In this document: one piece after another, positions 21,501 through 33,195 of the stretch
How positions within the stretch are numbered: the first letter of the stretch is position 1
Layout of the letters: every line of letters starts with the position of its first letter
Source of the DNA: Wurfbainia villosa
Taxonomy: Eukaryota > Streptophyta > Magnoliopsida > Zingiberales > Zingiberaceae
NCBI GenBank assembly: GCA_025175895.1
Contig: CM045988.1
Span: forward strand, 10,259,647 to 10,323,646
DNA length: 64,000 nt
Direction: 5' to 3'
Notes under the pieces: model-generated
The model's database searches: none
What the model was told of the DNA's origin: nothing
What the model saw: only the letters and a program-made list of their open reading frames with translations
Translations under genes and position numbers: made by a program

Positions 21501-22477
21501 TACGTAGATGACATTTTGTTGATTGGCAACAATATCAAGGTGTTATCGGACATAAGGGTATGGTTGTCCAAACAGTTTGATATGAAGGACTTAGGAGAGG
21601 TGGGACACATCCTTGGGATCAAGGTTATAAGGGATCGCAGAAAAAGGATATTGTGCTTATCCCAAGCTTCATACATAGACACGATTATGGAGCGTTTTAG
21701 CATGCAGAACTCCAAGAAGGGTTTTCTACCTTTCAAGCATGGAGTTCCTTTATCTAAGGAGATGTGTCCTAGATCATCTGAGGAGATAGAGGAGATGAAG
21801 GCGGTTCCTTATGCTTCGGCAGTAGGAAGCCTCATGTATGCGATGCTCTGTACGAGACGGATATCCGCTGCGTGGGCATGGTCAGCAGATATCAGAGTAA
21901 TCCAGGACAGGGACATTGGACTGCGGTAAAGCATATATTGAAGTACCTGAGAAGGACTAGGGATTATATGCTGGTTTACCGAGCAGACCAATTACTCCTT
22001 GTGGGTTATACGGATTCCGACTTCCAATTTGATAGGGATAACAGTAAGTCTACCTCAGGTTTTGTGTTTACTTTGGGAGGTGGAGCCATTGTATGGAGGA
22101 GTGTCAAGCAAAAGTGTGTGGCGGACTCCACCATGGAAGCTGAGTATGTGGCGGCCTCTGAGGCGGCTAAAGAAGTTGTATGACTCAAGAACTTCCTGAT
22201 GGACTTGGATGTGATTCCTGGTTTGCCCAGAACTATCACAATTTATTGTGATAATAGTGGTGCAGTTGCAAACTCGAAGGAACCATGAGCCCATAAGGCT
22301 AGTAAACACATAGAGCGCAAGTACCACCTAATACGAGAAATCGTAAAGAGAGGAGAAGTTGCTGTGGCCAAGATTGCATCGGAGGATAACCTGGCAGATC
22401 CTTTCACTAAGGCCCTTCTGGCGAGAGCTTTTGATAGGCATGTGGAGGGAATGGGGATCAGATGTATGCCACTTTGA
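18577..22477 (+). pseudogene. Cop-2 gag-pol polyprotein, multiple breaks
   Basis: ATG at 18577 (MTFNPLAVILKENKLTG...). Frameshifts fall near 18735, 19060, 20960-21005 and 21865-21910. Stops are TAG at 19453-19455, TGA at 22181-22183 and TGA at 22286-22288. Order: gag; CCHC knuckle CFTCKQTEHWKKDC (about 19294-19335); protease with DTGATDH (about 19417); pre-integrase and integrase (19830-20550; LWHLRLGH, ESCLEGK, ERRNRT); reverse transcriptase with YVDDILLIGN (about 21500); RNase H (21990-22477; DSTMEAEY, ADPFTKAL). Three stops can be explained by C-to-T or G-to-A change (CAG, TGG, CGA). Non-functional. Confidence 0.92.
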
Positions 22478-22500
22478 GAACAACATAGTCTTTTAGTATA

Positions 22501-22510
22501 AGTGGGAGAT
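22501..22510 (+). promoter_or_regulatory. Polypurine tract of Cop-2
   Basis: AGTGGGAGAT directly before LTR start TGTAGAGATG. Confidence 0.9.
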
Positions 22511-24473
22511 TGTAGAGATGTATACTGAAAAGTCTATCTTTTGTATGAACATCTTTATTTTGAAATAAGAATCACATGATCATTGTTTGCATATTTTTAT
22601 GGTTATGCAATATTGTCTAATACGTTACATTGTAGATAACATGGTGTGTGGTGTCACACGGGAGATCTTGTTATCGGCTCCTTGTAAAGTATAAGTAAAG
22701 GCTCACAATCGAGATGACTTTGGACAAACCATCGGAATGGTTGTAGTGTGATTTGGTATTGGTTTGTCTTTACCATAGAATCACACTAGTGCACTTTGTG
22801 TGTATTGAGCAGGACCGACACAGAGGTGATTCGATTTATTGCTGACTACATAATCGAATCGGACCTCAGATATTATTTAGTACATGCTCTTAATCCCGAT
22901 ATAATAACGGGCACATATACTTGGTACTCATCTCTTTGATTTACCAATGGGCGAGATTTATAGATTAAATCGATAGACTCGGTAAGTTGGGAGATGATAT
23001 TATTTATATGGTGTGTCGTTGATTATAGGAGGAAACCGTGTCCTATATATTAGGATGATGATGTCCCCTTGAGAAGCTCATAAGATTCATCATGTAAACC
23101 CTGCAGGTGGACTTGGTCCGGCATGATGAAAAGGTTGAGCTACTCAAGGAGTTAGATGTTGATTAATTAATGGTTAGTAAATTAATTAATCGACGGACAT
23201 TCGAGATCTTAAACATGGGGAGAAAATGTACAAATAATATATGGAGCCCATATTATCATATGGGGGTTGGTGAGGTAGATCAATGATGGACCTTTAGTGG
23301 ATTGGATCATCATTAGTGGATCGGACTTTATGTGGGCTTGATCCATGGGTGGCCAAGACCCAACTCCTCCTTATGGTCCCTAATGTAGCCCATTAACACC
23401 TCAAGATGCTTAGATCCAATGGATAGAAACAAAACACTAAGATCCATTGGTAGAGATTAAATCTCTAAGATCCGACGGTTGAGATTAAATCTCTAGATCC
23501 GACGGTTGAGATTAAATCCCTAGAACCAATGGAGGAGATTAATTCATGGCTTATCCCCAAACTCTATAAAAGGTGGCATGGGGTTGGCGTGAAGAAGATC
23601 ATAGAGAGGGAGCAAGGCTTGGGCGGCAAGAATAGGGCAATCCTAGTTGAGATAGGATTGGAATTAGGGTTAGGGTTTGGAAGCAAGGGTGGCACCAAAT
23701 AAGGCAAATTTTCCTTCTTCTTCCTTGCCTTGTGGCCAACGTCCAGCAGCTATTCCAGCCCTTCCCAGCCCTTGGCCGGTGCCCAAAACACTCCCCTCTC
23801 TTCTCCTTAGGTGGTGGAAACAAGATATAGGGTTTCCCTTGGTGTCTTGGTAGTTTTCCATCATCTTTTTCTCCTTCTAGTTGGCCGGCGGCAAGAACTT
23901 CTATAGTTCTTTGTTGGTTGAGTTTTTGAAGGAGAAAAACATTGTTTCTCTTCTTCCTCTTGCTTGGGAAAAGCAAGGAAGGAAGTTTTGCGATCTAGGA
24001 GCTTTGACTTTTGGTGGATCGTCGCCCACACGACGTCCAAAAGGAGGAGGGTCATACATTAGAAGACCAAGAGGTATAACTATTCTTCTATCTCTTTTAT
24101 TCATTGCTTGTGTTTGTTTTTCAAAATATAAGCATGTTATATTTCTGTAAATAGGCTAAATAATACTGAGATCCCGAGTATAAACATAAAAACCGGCGAT
24201 CCGGACATCGTCTATTCTGCGGCTACTCGTAGAATAGAGGATGGTCGCTTGAACAACTAGTTTGTTCAAGTGACCTCTCTAAACGAATAGCTCGACGATG
24301 ACTTGGTTGTCTTGGGTACCCCTTTTGTCTAGGATTACATTTTTAATCCGGGGACATTGAAGGGATCACCATGGTTAAGCAACCGAGGTGAAGGGGAAGC
24401 GAAGTTTCCTCTCACGGACTCGACAAGGGAAATCCCTTCATTTGGTATCAGAGCTTCCGGGCAAAACCCTTCA
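22511..24473 (+). mobile_element. Cop-2 3' LTR
   Basis: 1963 bp, TGTAGAGATG to CCCTTCA, uninterrupted. It preserves the empty insertion site of Cop-3 (about 22981-22997). TATA box at 23565-23573; primer-site-like word at 24443-24454. No gene. Confidence 0.95.
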
Positions 24474-24478
24474 CTTTA

Positions 24479-24618
24479 TTACCCTACACTAGCATGCATC
24501 ACATACATACAAGCAAAATATACTAGTTTGCATCATTACATACAAACAAAATATCCTAGCATGCATCATATACATACAAGCAAAATTTACTAGCATGCAT
24601 CACATACATACAAGCAAA

Positions 24619-24620
<2 letters not shown>
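24479..24620 (-). repeat. Imperfect tandem repeat in Cop-1 leader
   Basis: About four copies of a 33-35-bp unit containing ACTAGCATGCATCACATAC and ATACAAGCAAAAT, next to the Cop-2 insertion point. Not coding. Confidence 0.8.

Positions 24621-24623
<3 letters not shown>

Positions 24624-24694
<71 letters not shown>
24624..24694. repeat. (TA)n microsatellite
   Basis: About 35 uninterrupted TA dinucleotides in the Cop-1 leader. The length may be unreliable in assembly. Confidence 0.95.
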
Positions 24695-24697
<3 letters not shown>

Positions 24698-25492
24698 TGT
24701 GATGAGGTCATGGACCTACTACGATCTTCTCAAGCCAATGAGAACATTGGACGGTCAACCTAGGATTAGCGGCTTCTCCAAGCACCTCCTTTGACCGCCA
24801 TGTGTCGTCGGCACCCTTCTCGTAACTCCGTCTACTAGTGGACCTTCCACCGCTCCATTTTGTATATTACAAACATGAAACTCGAGTTACATTCGAGTCT
24901 AAAACTATTTACAACTGGAATATTAAAAGAAGAGGCACGACGCGCAGATCGCATACCATATACAACATGCACAACCACAAAAATAATGCGCAAGCCATAT
25001 TATGAATTGCAACACATTTATCCAATCACATTGGAGTCCTTGGGCCATGACCATCACAGTATTATACATAATTATAAATTATGTATTTTATAGAAATTTC
25101 TATAATTTTTACTAATTTTTTTCAATTTTTATGAGTCACATCTCCGTAACGGTTCCGCTAAGTGATTTCTGGGCACGATCGCAGGACAATGCCCCTTTCA
25201 GGGTTAGGGGCAGCGCCCCTACTCGCAAAATTAACCTTGTGAGTGTCCCATCTTGATCTTACAGCGACTTAAGTTGCTTTCCAAAAAACCTAAAGCGAGA
25301 ATTCGCCATTCTGGAGAGTTTTTCTTAGTGGTTGAAGCCTACAAGTGTCCCAACATTTGTTGCTTCGACTCTTCGAGAAAAATACCCAAAAAATCTATAA
25401 AAATAGGAAATTTACAGAAACTTATAGATTTTTAATTTTTATATCTAATACAAAAACTACAAAACTAAACCACATACATGCTTCGCACGTGA
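24695..25492 (-). other. Cop-1 5' leader, primer-proximal part
   Basis: Non-coding. Contains a small perfect hairpin, CCAATG-AGAA-CATTGG, near 24735-24750. No gene is seen. Confidence 0.75.
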
Positions 25493-25503
25493 CTCTGATA
25501 CCA
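25493..25503 (-). promoter_or_regulatory. Primer-binding site of Cop-1 (tRNA-Met)
   Basis: Reads TGGTATCAGAG on the minus strand, one base from the 5' LTR end. Confidence 0.9.
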
Positions 25504-25504
25504 C

Positions 25505-27305
25505 TGTTGGACTATTCGAGCCGCAAAAACCGCTTTTTGCATTGCGAAAACCCCGGAAGTTGGTCACAGATCCGTGCGAAGATAAACAAAATTACATGTA
25601 TGTGTTTAAAAACCTTAGATCTACTCTAGATCTAGATGTTAATAGTTTTACCCTTGATGCGACGCCCTTCGCTTATCCCGCTCGTCCAAACGACTTGTGG
25701 GAACTCGAGAGTGTCAAGTGTACACTCCTCTATCGGTATCCACACGAGCAATAGGTGGAGAAAAGCAACCTAGAGTGTGCTAGAACCCTTAGGAGCTCAC
25801 GGCAAAGGAGGGGGAGAGATCTTGAGAGGAGAGGAGGAAGAATATGAAGTTACACAACTTAACTTCATACACTTACACCCATTCAATAGTGGTCGACCAC
25901 TATAAGGGGGTTACATGCATGCATATAATTTCAAGAGCCAATGGCTCTTTGTCTCTCTCATGAGGTGGCACCCCATGATGTGTCCATGATGATGTGGAAC
26001 ATCATCATTGGCTGGCCCCATGCTAAGTCACCATGACATGGCAATTGGTCAAGTCAAAATTGACCATTCATCTTTCCTCTCAAGTCAAATCAAACTTGAA
26101 CTCTTATCTCCCATGGTTGATTAAATCTAATCATTTGATTCAAGTCAATTTGATTTAATGAATCTCAATTCATTAGTTTAAATTGACTCGATGAATCAAA
26201 TCTAAATTAGACTCATTCAACACTTGAATCAACTTGAGTCCAACTCAATTAGTCTAATTTGGATTACTCTTAATCCAATTTGGTTCATCCCATGAACCTA
26301 ATCCTCATGGTCCATCATATGAACCTAATCTCCATCTAATTGCCCTTTGTGTGTGACCTATAGGTTCTTGTAGCGTTGACAATACTCCTAAACTGATTTA
26401 GGAACATAAGCAATGAGCGGTATCTAGCAACACATCATTGCTACCCAAGTTACAAGAATGTTGAGATCCAACATCACCTTTGTGACTACTAATTGTGACT
26501 TTCACAATATGTGACTATGTCCATCTATCCTTGACATCTAGATTGACCAATTGAGGCATAGACCGTGTCATCCTTAGTACAATCTATATCTTGAACTCCA
26601 AGCAGACCCACTCTAATCAAATGAGCTCAATATCTCATATTGACTCATTTGGGCATGACCATGCACTTAGTGGTCTCACTCTATCAAGAATAATAATGTC
26701 ACTCCCGTCATATAGGAGGGATAGATCCCATCTACATCACTCACATCCCTCCGCATAATTTATTACATACCCAATAATCACCTTTATAGTCCATCCATTT
26801 ACGGGTGACGTTTGTCAAAGTAAAAGTATGCAACTCCTTATGTAGGGAACCATGGTGACTTCAGGTCCAAGGACTAATAGTCACATGAGAAAGTATATGA
26901 CACTCATATAACGATCCATGATACTTTCTCATGGTGGATCATTCAGTATACATTCTCCAATGCATACTCATGTGTCAACTTGATATCTCATATCCATGAC
27001 TTGTGAGATCAAGTCATCGAGTTGACCTACATGTTAGTCTCTTCGCATTAACATTGTCCCTGAATGTTAATACTTGACTAGGAATGATTAAGAGTAGTGT
27101 TCTCTATATCATCTCATTATCGATTCAACCAATCGATTGATATAGATAAGAACCTTCTACTCAAGGACGTTATCATACTTAGTTATTTGGCACCAATACA
27201 AGTAAGTATAATGACCATAAAGAAATGCCTTTATAAATAGGAATATGATATAACAAAGTTCATACAACAATCATCACATGATTGACTCTAGGGCTTTCAC
27301 TAACA
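25505..27305 (-). mobile_element. Cop-1 5' LTR
   Basis: 1801 bp; on the plus strand TGTTGGACTA to TTTCACTAACA. Related by eye to the solo LTRs S1 (38434-40287) and S2 (43420-45111). The flank CCTAC (27306-27310) would be the target duplication, but the partner is outside the window. Confidence 0.92.
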
Positions 27306-27533
27306 CCTACATTTGAGCTCTCTACTTTGTCCTTCTTGGAGTGACTCCTCCTAGGACATTAGCTCCTATAGTGACCTGTTTGGTTGCACCAAAAGAACAC
27401 TATATAGTTCTTGTCTTTCCTTAGCAGGGCTTCGGCCCCCTTTGACTTTTCTTTGGCCTTTGGCAGCAGTTGAGCCTTCTTGACTCATTTTGGGCATTTG
27501 CTCATATAATGTCTTTGTTCCCTGCACTCAAAG
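27306..27533 (-). pseudogene. Gag scrap H: two CCHC knuckles, gag-only family
   Basis: On the minus strand it reads ECREQRHYMSKCPK, a stop, and then FFWCNQTGHYRS-stop-CPRR: the two tandem zinc knuckles of the gag found intact in element A. In knuckle 2 the first Cys is Phe, and a stop sits just before the last Cys. It is trapped between the Cop-1 5' LTR and the E LTR; the rest of this element is not seen. Confidence 0.78.
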
Positions 27534-27942
27534 TGTTGGAATGTTGGTGACTGGCTAGAGAGGGTGAATAGCCCTCAATCACGTACTGTGGAAGTCGTTC
27601 GGTTAATCATCTACAATTATCGTTAGCGCAAGCGGAAATATAAAGCTAAGACAATTAAGAACAACACAAAATAAAGAACAATGCTAACAAGAGATATAAC
27701 GTGGTTCACGGCCTCGCCGCTAATCCACAATCCAATTCGTCTCCGGTGAATCACTCCGAAACCAATCCAATATGGTCTCTCCCTTTAGCCAAAGCAAGGT
27801 GGAGGTAAACCTTATTACAACACAACAATCCTTCTTACAATAAGATTGAAGTAAGAACAAGAATAAGGAGTTTAAAACTTATGGGGCCCTTGGATGATAG
27901 TTTAGAGCATGAACATTAGCCTACCTAAGTGTCCAAAGGCCC

Positions 27943-27951
27943 CATTTTATA
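27943..27951 (-). promoter_or_regulatory. TATA box, element E LTR
   Basis: TATAAAATG on the minus strand, about 33 bp from the first CAGTCGACTG palindrome. Confidence 0.5.
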
Positions 27952-27983
27952 GAGAAGAACTCATTCTTCCCATTGGGCGCCTA

Positions 27984-28312
27984 GCAGTCGACTGATGCCC
28001 CGATCAGTGGACTGCTCCTGTAGCCGTTGCCCAATAACGACTTCTTCCATGTTGGATTTCAACTAACGGCTCCCACATCAGTCGACTGATCATCCCATCA
28101 GTTGACTGATGGAGCTAACAGTTGAGTGCCGGAAGCGAGCACTCGACTGATCAACATTTTGTGCCCGAAACCCTTGCAACCAGTCGACTAATGCCATCAT
28201 CAGTCGACTGGTGGTTTCGTCAGTCGACTAATGAGACACAAAATGGACTCGAACACCAGTCGAGTCACAGTCGATTTGGAGCAGTCGACTGCCATGACAT
28301 GGCAGTCGACTG
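27984..28312. repeat. CAGTCGACTG palindrome array (E LTR)
   Basis: About ten exact or near copies of CAGTCGACTG, irregularly spaced, including a head-to-head pair around CCATGACATGG at 28280-28307. Located in U3 next to the TATA box. Confidence 0.88.
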
Positions 28313-28810
28313 ATGCCGGATAAATCTCAAACTTTACATCCGTTTGAGCGTTCGGCGGTCGGGTAAACCTCAACCCACTCGGTCGAGCCTCCGACACTTA
28401 GCCCTTTCGGCCAAGTTCACCTAATGATCTACTTACATTTCACTCATTCTCTCATCTCACTTGAAGTCCCTCGCCAAATCTCTCTTCGTTCATGGCCACG
28501 TCCCTCGGCAACACCAAGCACACGGCTTCACAATGCTCCTTCACGTCTCTTGCCCTCGAAGTCTGCTTCCTTGGATTCGCTTCAAGTCATCTCGTCAGGT
28601 GGTACCTCGGATGCATCAAGCGCACGGCTTCGCAATGCTCCTTCGCCGACTCAAGCACGAGGTTGTGAGTTGGTGAAACTTGCCAAAGCTCCATGTGCAA
28701 ATTACTAAGTCCTACAAGACTCCAACGCATATATCAAAACAATAACAACCTAACTTAAATCCTTTGCCACACACATCAAAATCATATCACATGAGTTGAT
28801 TACCCTAACA

Positions 28811-28824
28811 ATCTCTCCCTTTTG
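28811..28824 (-). promoter_or_regulatory. Polypurine tract of element E
   Basis: Minus strand reads CAAAAGGGAGAGAT, ending at the LTR start TGTTAGGG. Confidence 0.75.
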
Positions 28825-29922
28825 ATGTGTGACAATCTATTTAAGTTAGGTAAAACAAATAACAATAACAACATAAGGCAAGAAAGCATATAAATCATAT
28901 GAGTATCAAACTTCCCCTTAAACATGCAACTCCCCCTTAAGACATGCTAAATTTTTCCTCTTAGCATGATTAACTTAAACCTATCAATTATCCCTCTTTG
29001 ACACCATCAAAAACATTATCTAAATGTCATAATCCAATGCATCAAAGTCTAAGGATCGAAAAACCATTAAAATAGCCTGAAAACACTAAAATCGGTGTGA
29101 GCAGTCTGTGATCATTGAATCGGACATCGATCGTGACCGCAGATAATTCGATTTTAATTCAAAAAATTGTGAAATTTTGAAAACACATTTCTTTTAAAGT
29201 CCTTTACTAGTGAAAAATGAGTTTTCATGAAAATTATTTATATTTTTAATGATTTGTCAAAAATCCAAAAGTTTCAAAAACAACTAGTATTTGATCAAGT
29301 TTGTAACAATTTTAACACCTAGTTTTGCTTTAGATTGTTTTAAAACATGAAAACACAGATTTTAAAGTAAGGAATGGTTTTGAAAACATATGAAATATCT
29401 AACCATGATCTTTGGGCAATATGTCTATGAATTAAACATATGCTTTCCCCATGATTGGTCTATTAATACTATTTTGATACTTTAAATGACCATCTAAATG
29501 CCATAGGCATTAGTGGACCATTAGTATCATCCTAACATCTCACCCATGCTAAGTTTTCAATCAAGATTATCCTTTTGGTGAGTGTGAGATGTTCCTAAAG
29601 GTATTTATATACTTAACCTTAAAATTCATGCAATTCTACACAAGGCTAAGTATCACTCTAACATACCACATGATAATAAAGACATATATGCATTGATTTC
29701 ACATTATGATCATGAAACAAATGTATCAATCAATTTATAACCATGCATTAGGTATAAAGTCATGATAATAAGTCAAGTATCACCCAAAACATGATTTAAG
29801 CTATTTATGGATGCATTATTATCACCCAACACTATTTCAAAAATTAAGTCCCACACCATCCTAAGTCAACCAAATAATATGATATAAGTAAAATCCTTAT
29901 GGTTGACTATCCTAGGATTTTC
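28825..29922 (-). other. Non-coding 3' region of element E
   Basis: AT-rich, without an ORF or pol remnant. Its left part aligns by eye with the start of D's internal region (63355-64000). No gene is seen. Confidence 0.7.
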
Positions 29923-30495
29923 CTAACCCTTAAGGATCGATTTAGGAACCCAATATAAGTTCTTTCCTATAGGGTTCACTAAATATTCTTTAGGGATCCA
30001 TTTTCTAGCTATTGTCTTGCTCTTGGCTTGACCCCTAGCAATTAAACAATGATAGACCTTTTCATTTTTGTTTCCCTTGTAACCTAGGCCTTTCCTATTG
30101 AAGTTTGCCCTTTGGCTCCCTATGATCATGTTCAAGGTATTGAAGCCTATTGTGAATTTCTCTAAGGCCTTAGTCAAATGGTCTACCTTTTCTCTTAAAG
30201 TCCTATTTTCCTCAATGCATGCATCATTAACATCAAAAGACATGTAATTGTCATGTGAGCATGCATCATCATCATTAATATTTAAACATGCTTTTTCTAG
30301 TTTATCTTCTAGAGCCTTAATTTGATTAAGCATGCACTTATTCCTTTTATTAGCCCTAAACAAATCCCTAGTTAAGCTAGAAATCATGGCAACTACTTCT
30401 TGAGTGGGAAGATGTTTTACCATAGTTACCATGTCTTCTTCTTCAGATGATGAGGATGATGAGGAGCCTCCCCCTTCACTTGAGCTCTCCTCACT
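29923..30495 (-). pseudogene. Element E gag, C-terminal part
   Basis: Open from about 30490 to the stop at 29923 (ATG at 30432 is internal). An acidic Ser/Glu stretch is followed by a coiled-coil-like region (MLNQIKALEDKLEKA; REKVDHLTKALEKF), then GSQRANFNRKGLGY and a C-terminus IPKEYLVNP...YWVPKSILKG. The GSQR...GLGY and WVPK motifs are typical of SIRE-type gag just before the protease. No zinc knuckle is visible in this part. The N-terminus is missing at the junction with F, so it is a fragment. Confidence 0.75.
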
Positions 30496-32010
30496 TTAAG
30501 TGGAGCAAAGAGTAACTCCGATACTTCAACATAAACAATAAGATAATGGGTATATTAGTTAGTGCAATTCCTAATAATATATTATGTAGATTAGGAGATT
30601 GTAAGGATATCAAGGAGCTATGGAGCAAGCTAGCTAAGCTTCATGAAGAACCCTTGACAACTCAAGAAATAGAGGAGCCCAAAAAGCAAGAATGCTCATC
30701 AGGCTCATTTGGAGAAGGAGACCAAAGAAATAAGCTCATCTTCATAAGAAAGTGAGGACTTGAAAGTTGAAAGACCATCAACATTTGAGGAAGAGGTAGA
30801 GGAATTAGAAGAAGCCTCCACCTCTAGGATTGAGGGGAAGGAGAGACCATCCTCAATGTCGGAGCAAGAAGAGGAGCCATCAACCTCCAGTCAAGAAGAA
30901 GAGGAAGTTCAAATTTCCTCTACCATGGAAGGTAACTCAAATGCAATTCATAAAAATAAGGATCACATAATTTACTTTGAGTGTAGGGAAAAAGAGCATT
31001 ACAAGAGTAAATGTCCAAAATTGGATAAGGAAAAAGCGTCATCACCAAAAGTAAATGGAAAATCAAAGGATACTGAAGTCCCCACTAAGAAGATCAAAGA
31101 GCACGTGGTGTGCTTTAAATGCCAACAACGGGACCACTACCGAAGTCAATGCCCTAGGGGGAGGAAGCAAACCAAGGGCCAAGAAGGAGCATCAAATGTA
31201 GGGGGAGCTTCTAAAGTAAATCCTAAGGTATATTTTAGTAATGCACCCTCAAATCCTTATGTTAAAAAGCATGCTTTTAATACTCGTGCAATTGTGCATA
31301 ATCATAAGGAACATGCTAGAAATAATATATTTTATTGCTTATGTGCAAAATCTTACAATTTTGGGGCTAAAGACAAATCTAGATACAATAACCCTAAAAC
31401 AATTCTACATAGGGAAACTATTAGGAAGGTAGAGAATCACCTAGGCATTAATCTCAAGAACCATAGACATATGCCTAGGAAGAGTCATTCCCAAAGCAAG
31501 AATGAAAATTTAAAAATTAGAAAATTGGAATTAGAAAATCAAGCTTTGAGGTCAAGGCTTGAGAAATTAGAAAATACCCTTAGAAACATGGAAAATCAAG
31601 TGCAAGAGTCAAATAAACAAAATTTAGGATCTAAAAGATAGGAACCATCTAGGGCAAGAAAGGTTTGGGTCACAAACCTAAGCCCAAAGAGACCTACCAT
31701 AGTGTTCCATTCGATTATGGAACCATCCAAAGGTCTAGAAAGACCAAAGTTACTAGGAAAGTCATCCCTAAGATTAACCATGGTGTGTGTCTAGTGGCTA
31801 TGATTTCAAGGAAACCTAGGAAAGCCACTAAGAAGGTAACAAGGAGAGTTACCCTAGAGTTGACCTAGGCAAGACCCAATTGACAAAGGCTTCCGAGCCA
31901 AAAAGGGTTATTAGGAAGGTATCAAGGAAAGTTATCCCTAGTGAATACCTTGTAAACCCAAGGAGCTCTAATAGGTATTGATTTTCTAGGAGTGTGATCC
32001 CATCACGCTA
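30496..32010 (+). pseudogene. Element F gag, truncated and frameshifted
   Basis: Collinear with A gag from about residue 70 to the end. Parts: LVSAIPNNILCRLGDCKDIKELWSKLAKLHEE (30546-30755), a frameshift near 30755, an acidic Ser/Glu linker, knuckle 1 FECREKEHYKSKC (first Cys replaced by Tyr: IYFEC), knuckle 2 CFKCQQRDHYRSQC, a coiled coil (LELENQALRSRLEKLENTL), a stop at 31639-31641, a basic repeat region, a stop at 31861-31863 region, and the tail VIPSEYLVNPRSSNRY with a further stop. Without pol. Non-functional. Confidence 0.85.
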
Positions 32011-33195
32011 AATGGGTTAGGATGTGTCAACTTGAATGAGTGGGTAGTTAACCCAACTATAGTAAAGTTGGCACTTTAGGGCATTTTCAAGTTATATGAT
32101 ACTTTGGAAATAACATTGAAACTTTATCCTAAAGGATTTTAGGATGTGCCAGTAGAAATTGAGAATCATGGAAAATTGATCAAAGTGGCACAATTAGGTT
32201 TAGAGGTCATAGTGTGCCACTTTGAATTTTAGCACACTTGGGAGATTGATCTATAAAGGCAAATTGTCTTATTTTGTTTAAAATGGTAATTGGATTTAAC
32301 ACTTAGATATTATATACCTTGGTTTGTCATACACTTGCTATGTTTCATATGCTTTATCATGTGTTTGTATGGAAGGTATGTTTATGGTGTATTGTATCTC
32401 ACAAAATATAGGGTTCACCTTGATTTTGTATTTCAAACATTTAGAAAGGATGAGATGCTAGGAATAAAATTCTTGGATATTAATGCTTGTGAAAATAGGA
32501 AAAAAAATATCAAAACATATTAATAAATACACAAATACAAGCATAATACTGAACTAATTGATACACATGCAATAAACCCACTAAATGAAACAAAATTAAG
32601 TGAAGAAATCAAATTCACATAAATTCCAAACAAATAATCAGATATCAATTGACTGCTTCAGTCGAGCAGTCGACTGAATATTGTAGTATGGCACAGAAGG
32701 TCTAGCAATCGACTGATGACCCACATTAGTCGACTGCAGCTATTGTAGCTCGACACAACAAGTTCAACAGTCGACTTCTTCACGCGATATCTCTTCCTAC
32801 CAACGCTCCCGACACCTTCACCCTTTCTTGTTCAAGTGATCCCGGAGATTCCAACCTTAGGTAAGCCTCAATCCTTGAAACCTAGCTCTTTTTTACCCAA
32901 TTTATGCCTATCTCTCATGCTAATGGGTGTCCTATCTCCATCTTCCACGCAAGCTAGGGTTCCGGTGATCTTCTCACCAATATTTCTCCATCTTTTGCTT
33001 GTTTCAGCGGGCTCACACAACTTCCAATTAAATGGCACCTAAGTAACTTCTCTAACCTAAACCATCATTATGTTTTCTTATAAATTGCCATGATCTAATC
33101 ATTCTTTATGCTTTCATTCATGTTCATACATTGTATTCATTAGACAAAAGAGTAGGGTTGAGTCGAGTGAGCCTTCATCATGATCATATCAACCT
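32011..33195 (+). other. Non-coding region of F with palindromes
   Basis: Positions up to about 32345 align with the post-gag region of A; the rest belongs to the F-specific module. CAGTCGACTG-like words lie at about 32647-32780. No ORF is supported. Confidence 0.65.

Larger units (their letters stand above)
5981..24473 (+). mobile_element. Cop-2: Ty1/copia element nested in Cop-1
   Basis: Begins TGTAGGGATG and ends CCCTTCA. It is flanked by the perfect 5-bp target duplication CTTTA (5976-5980 and 24474-24478). The 5' LTR is 5981-6460 plus 16030-17517, split by Cop-3; the 3' LTR is 22511-24473. The primer site is at 17520, degenerate gag-pol at 18577-22477 and the polypurine tract at 22501-22510. 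Without the nested Cop-3 it is about 8.9 kb. It belongs to the same broad copia group as Cop-1 and Cop-3, but its LTRs are unrelated to theirs by eye. Confidence 0.95.
1..27305 (-). mobile_element. Cop-1: outer Ty1/copia element, split by nested insertions
   Basis: Minus-strand copia retrotransposon. Its 3' LTR lies at 1-1348 and may start before the window. Degenerate gag-pol lies at about 1370-5307, and the 5' leader is in two pieces (5308-5975 and 24479-25492). The tRNA-Met primer site is at 25493-25503 and the 5' LTR at 25505-27305. The leader is interrupted at 5981-24473 by Cop-2, whose target duplication CTTTA shows the two leader pieces were once continuous. The CCHC knuckle (CFHCKEAGHWKRNC), YVDD reverse transcriptase motif and AGTGGGAGAT polypurine tract fit the Angela/Tork group; the exact lineage is not resolved. 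The two LTRs do not match along their whole length (see findings), so a recombined or chimeric element is possible. Confidence 0.88.
27534..28810 (-). mobile_element. Element E 3' LTR
   Basis: 1277 bp; plus strand TGTTGGAATG to ACCCTAACA. TATA box TATAAAATG on the minus strand at 27943-27951. Palindrome array at 27984-28312. Confidence 0.85.
27534..30495 (-). mobile_element. Element E: gag-only LTR element, 5'-truncated
   Basis: 3' LTR at 27534-28810, then about 1.1 kb of non-coding DNA and a gag C-terminal part (29923-30495), with no pol between. The sequence abuts plus-strand element F at about 30495, and E's 5' half, primer site and 5' LTR are absent. The LTR is close to that of element D (62171-63354). 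It was inserted in gag scrap H. Confidence 0.82.

Noticed and set aside
24624..24694. (TA)n run as possible origin or AT-rich control region
   Set aside because: A plain microsatellite inside a retrotransposon leader; nothing else supports a function.
28122..28708. ORFs over the E LTR palindrome region
   Set aside because: The CAGTCGACTG words create open frames on both strands; no domain seen.
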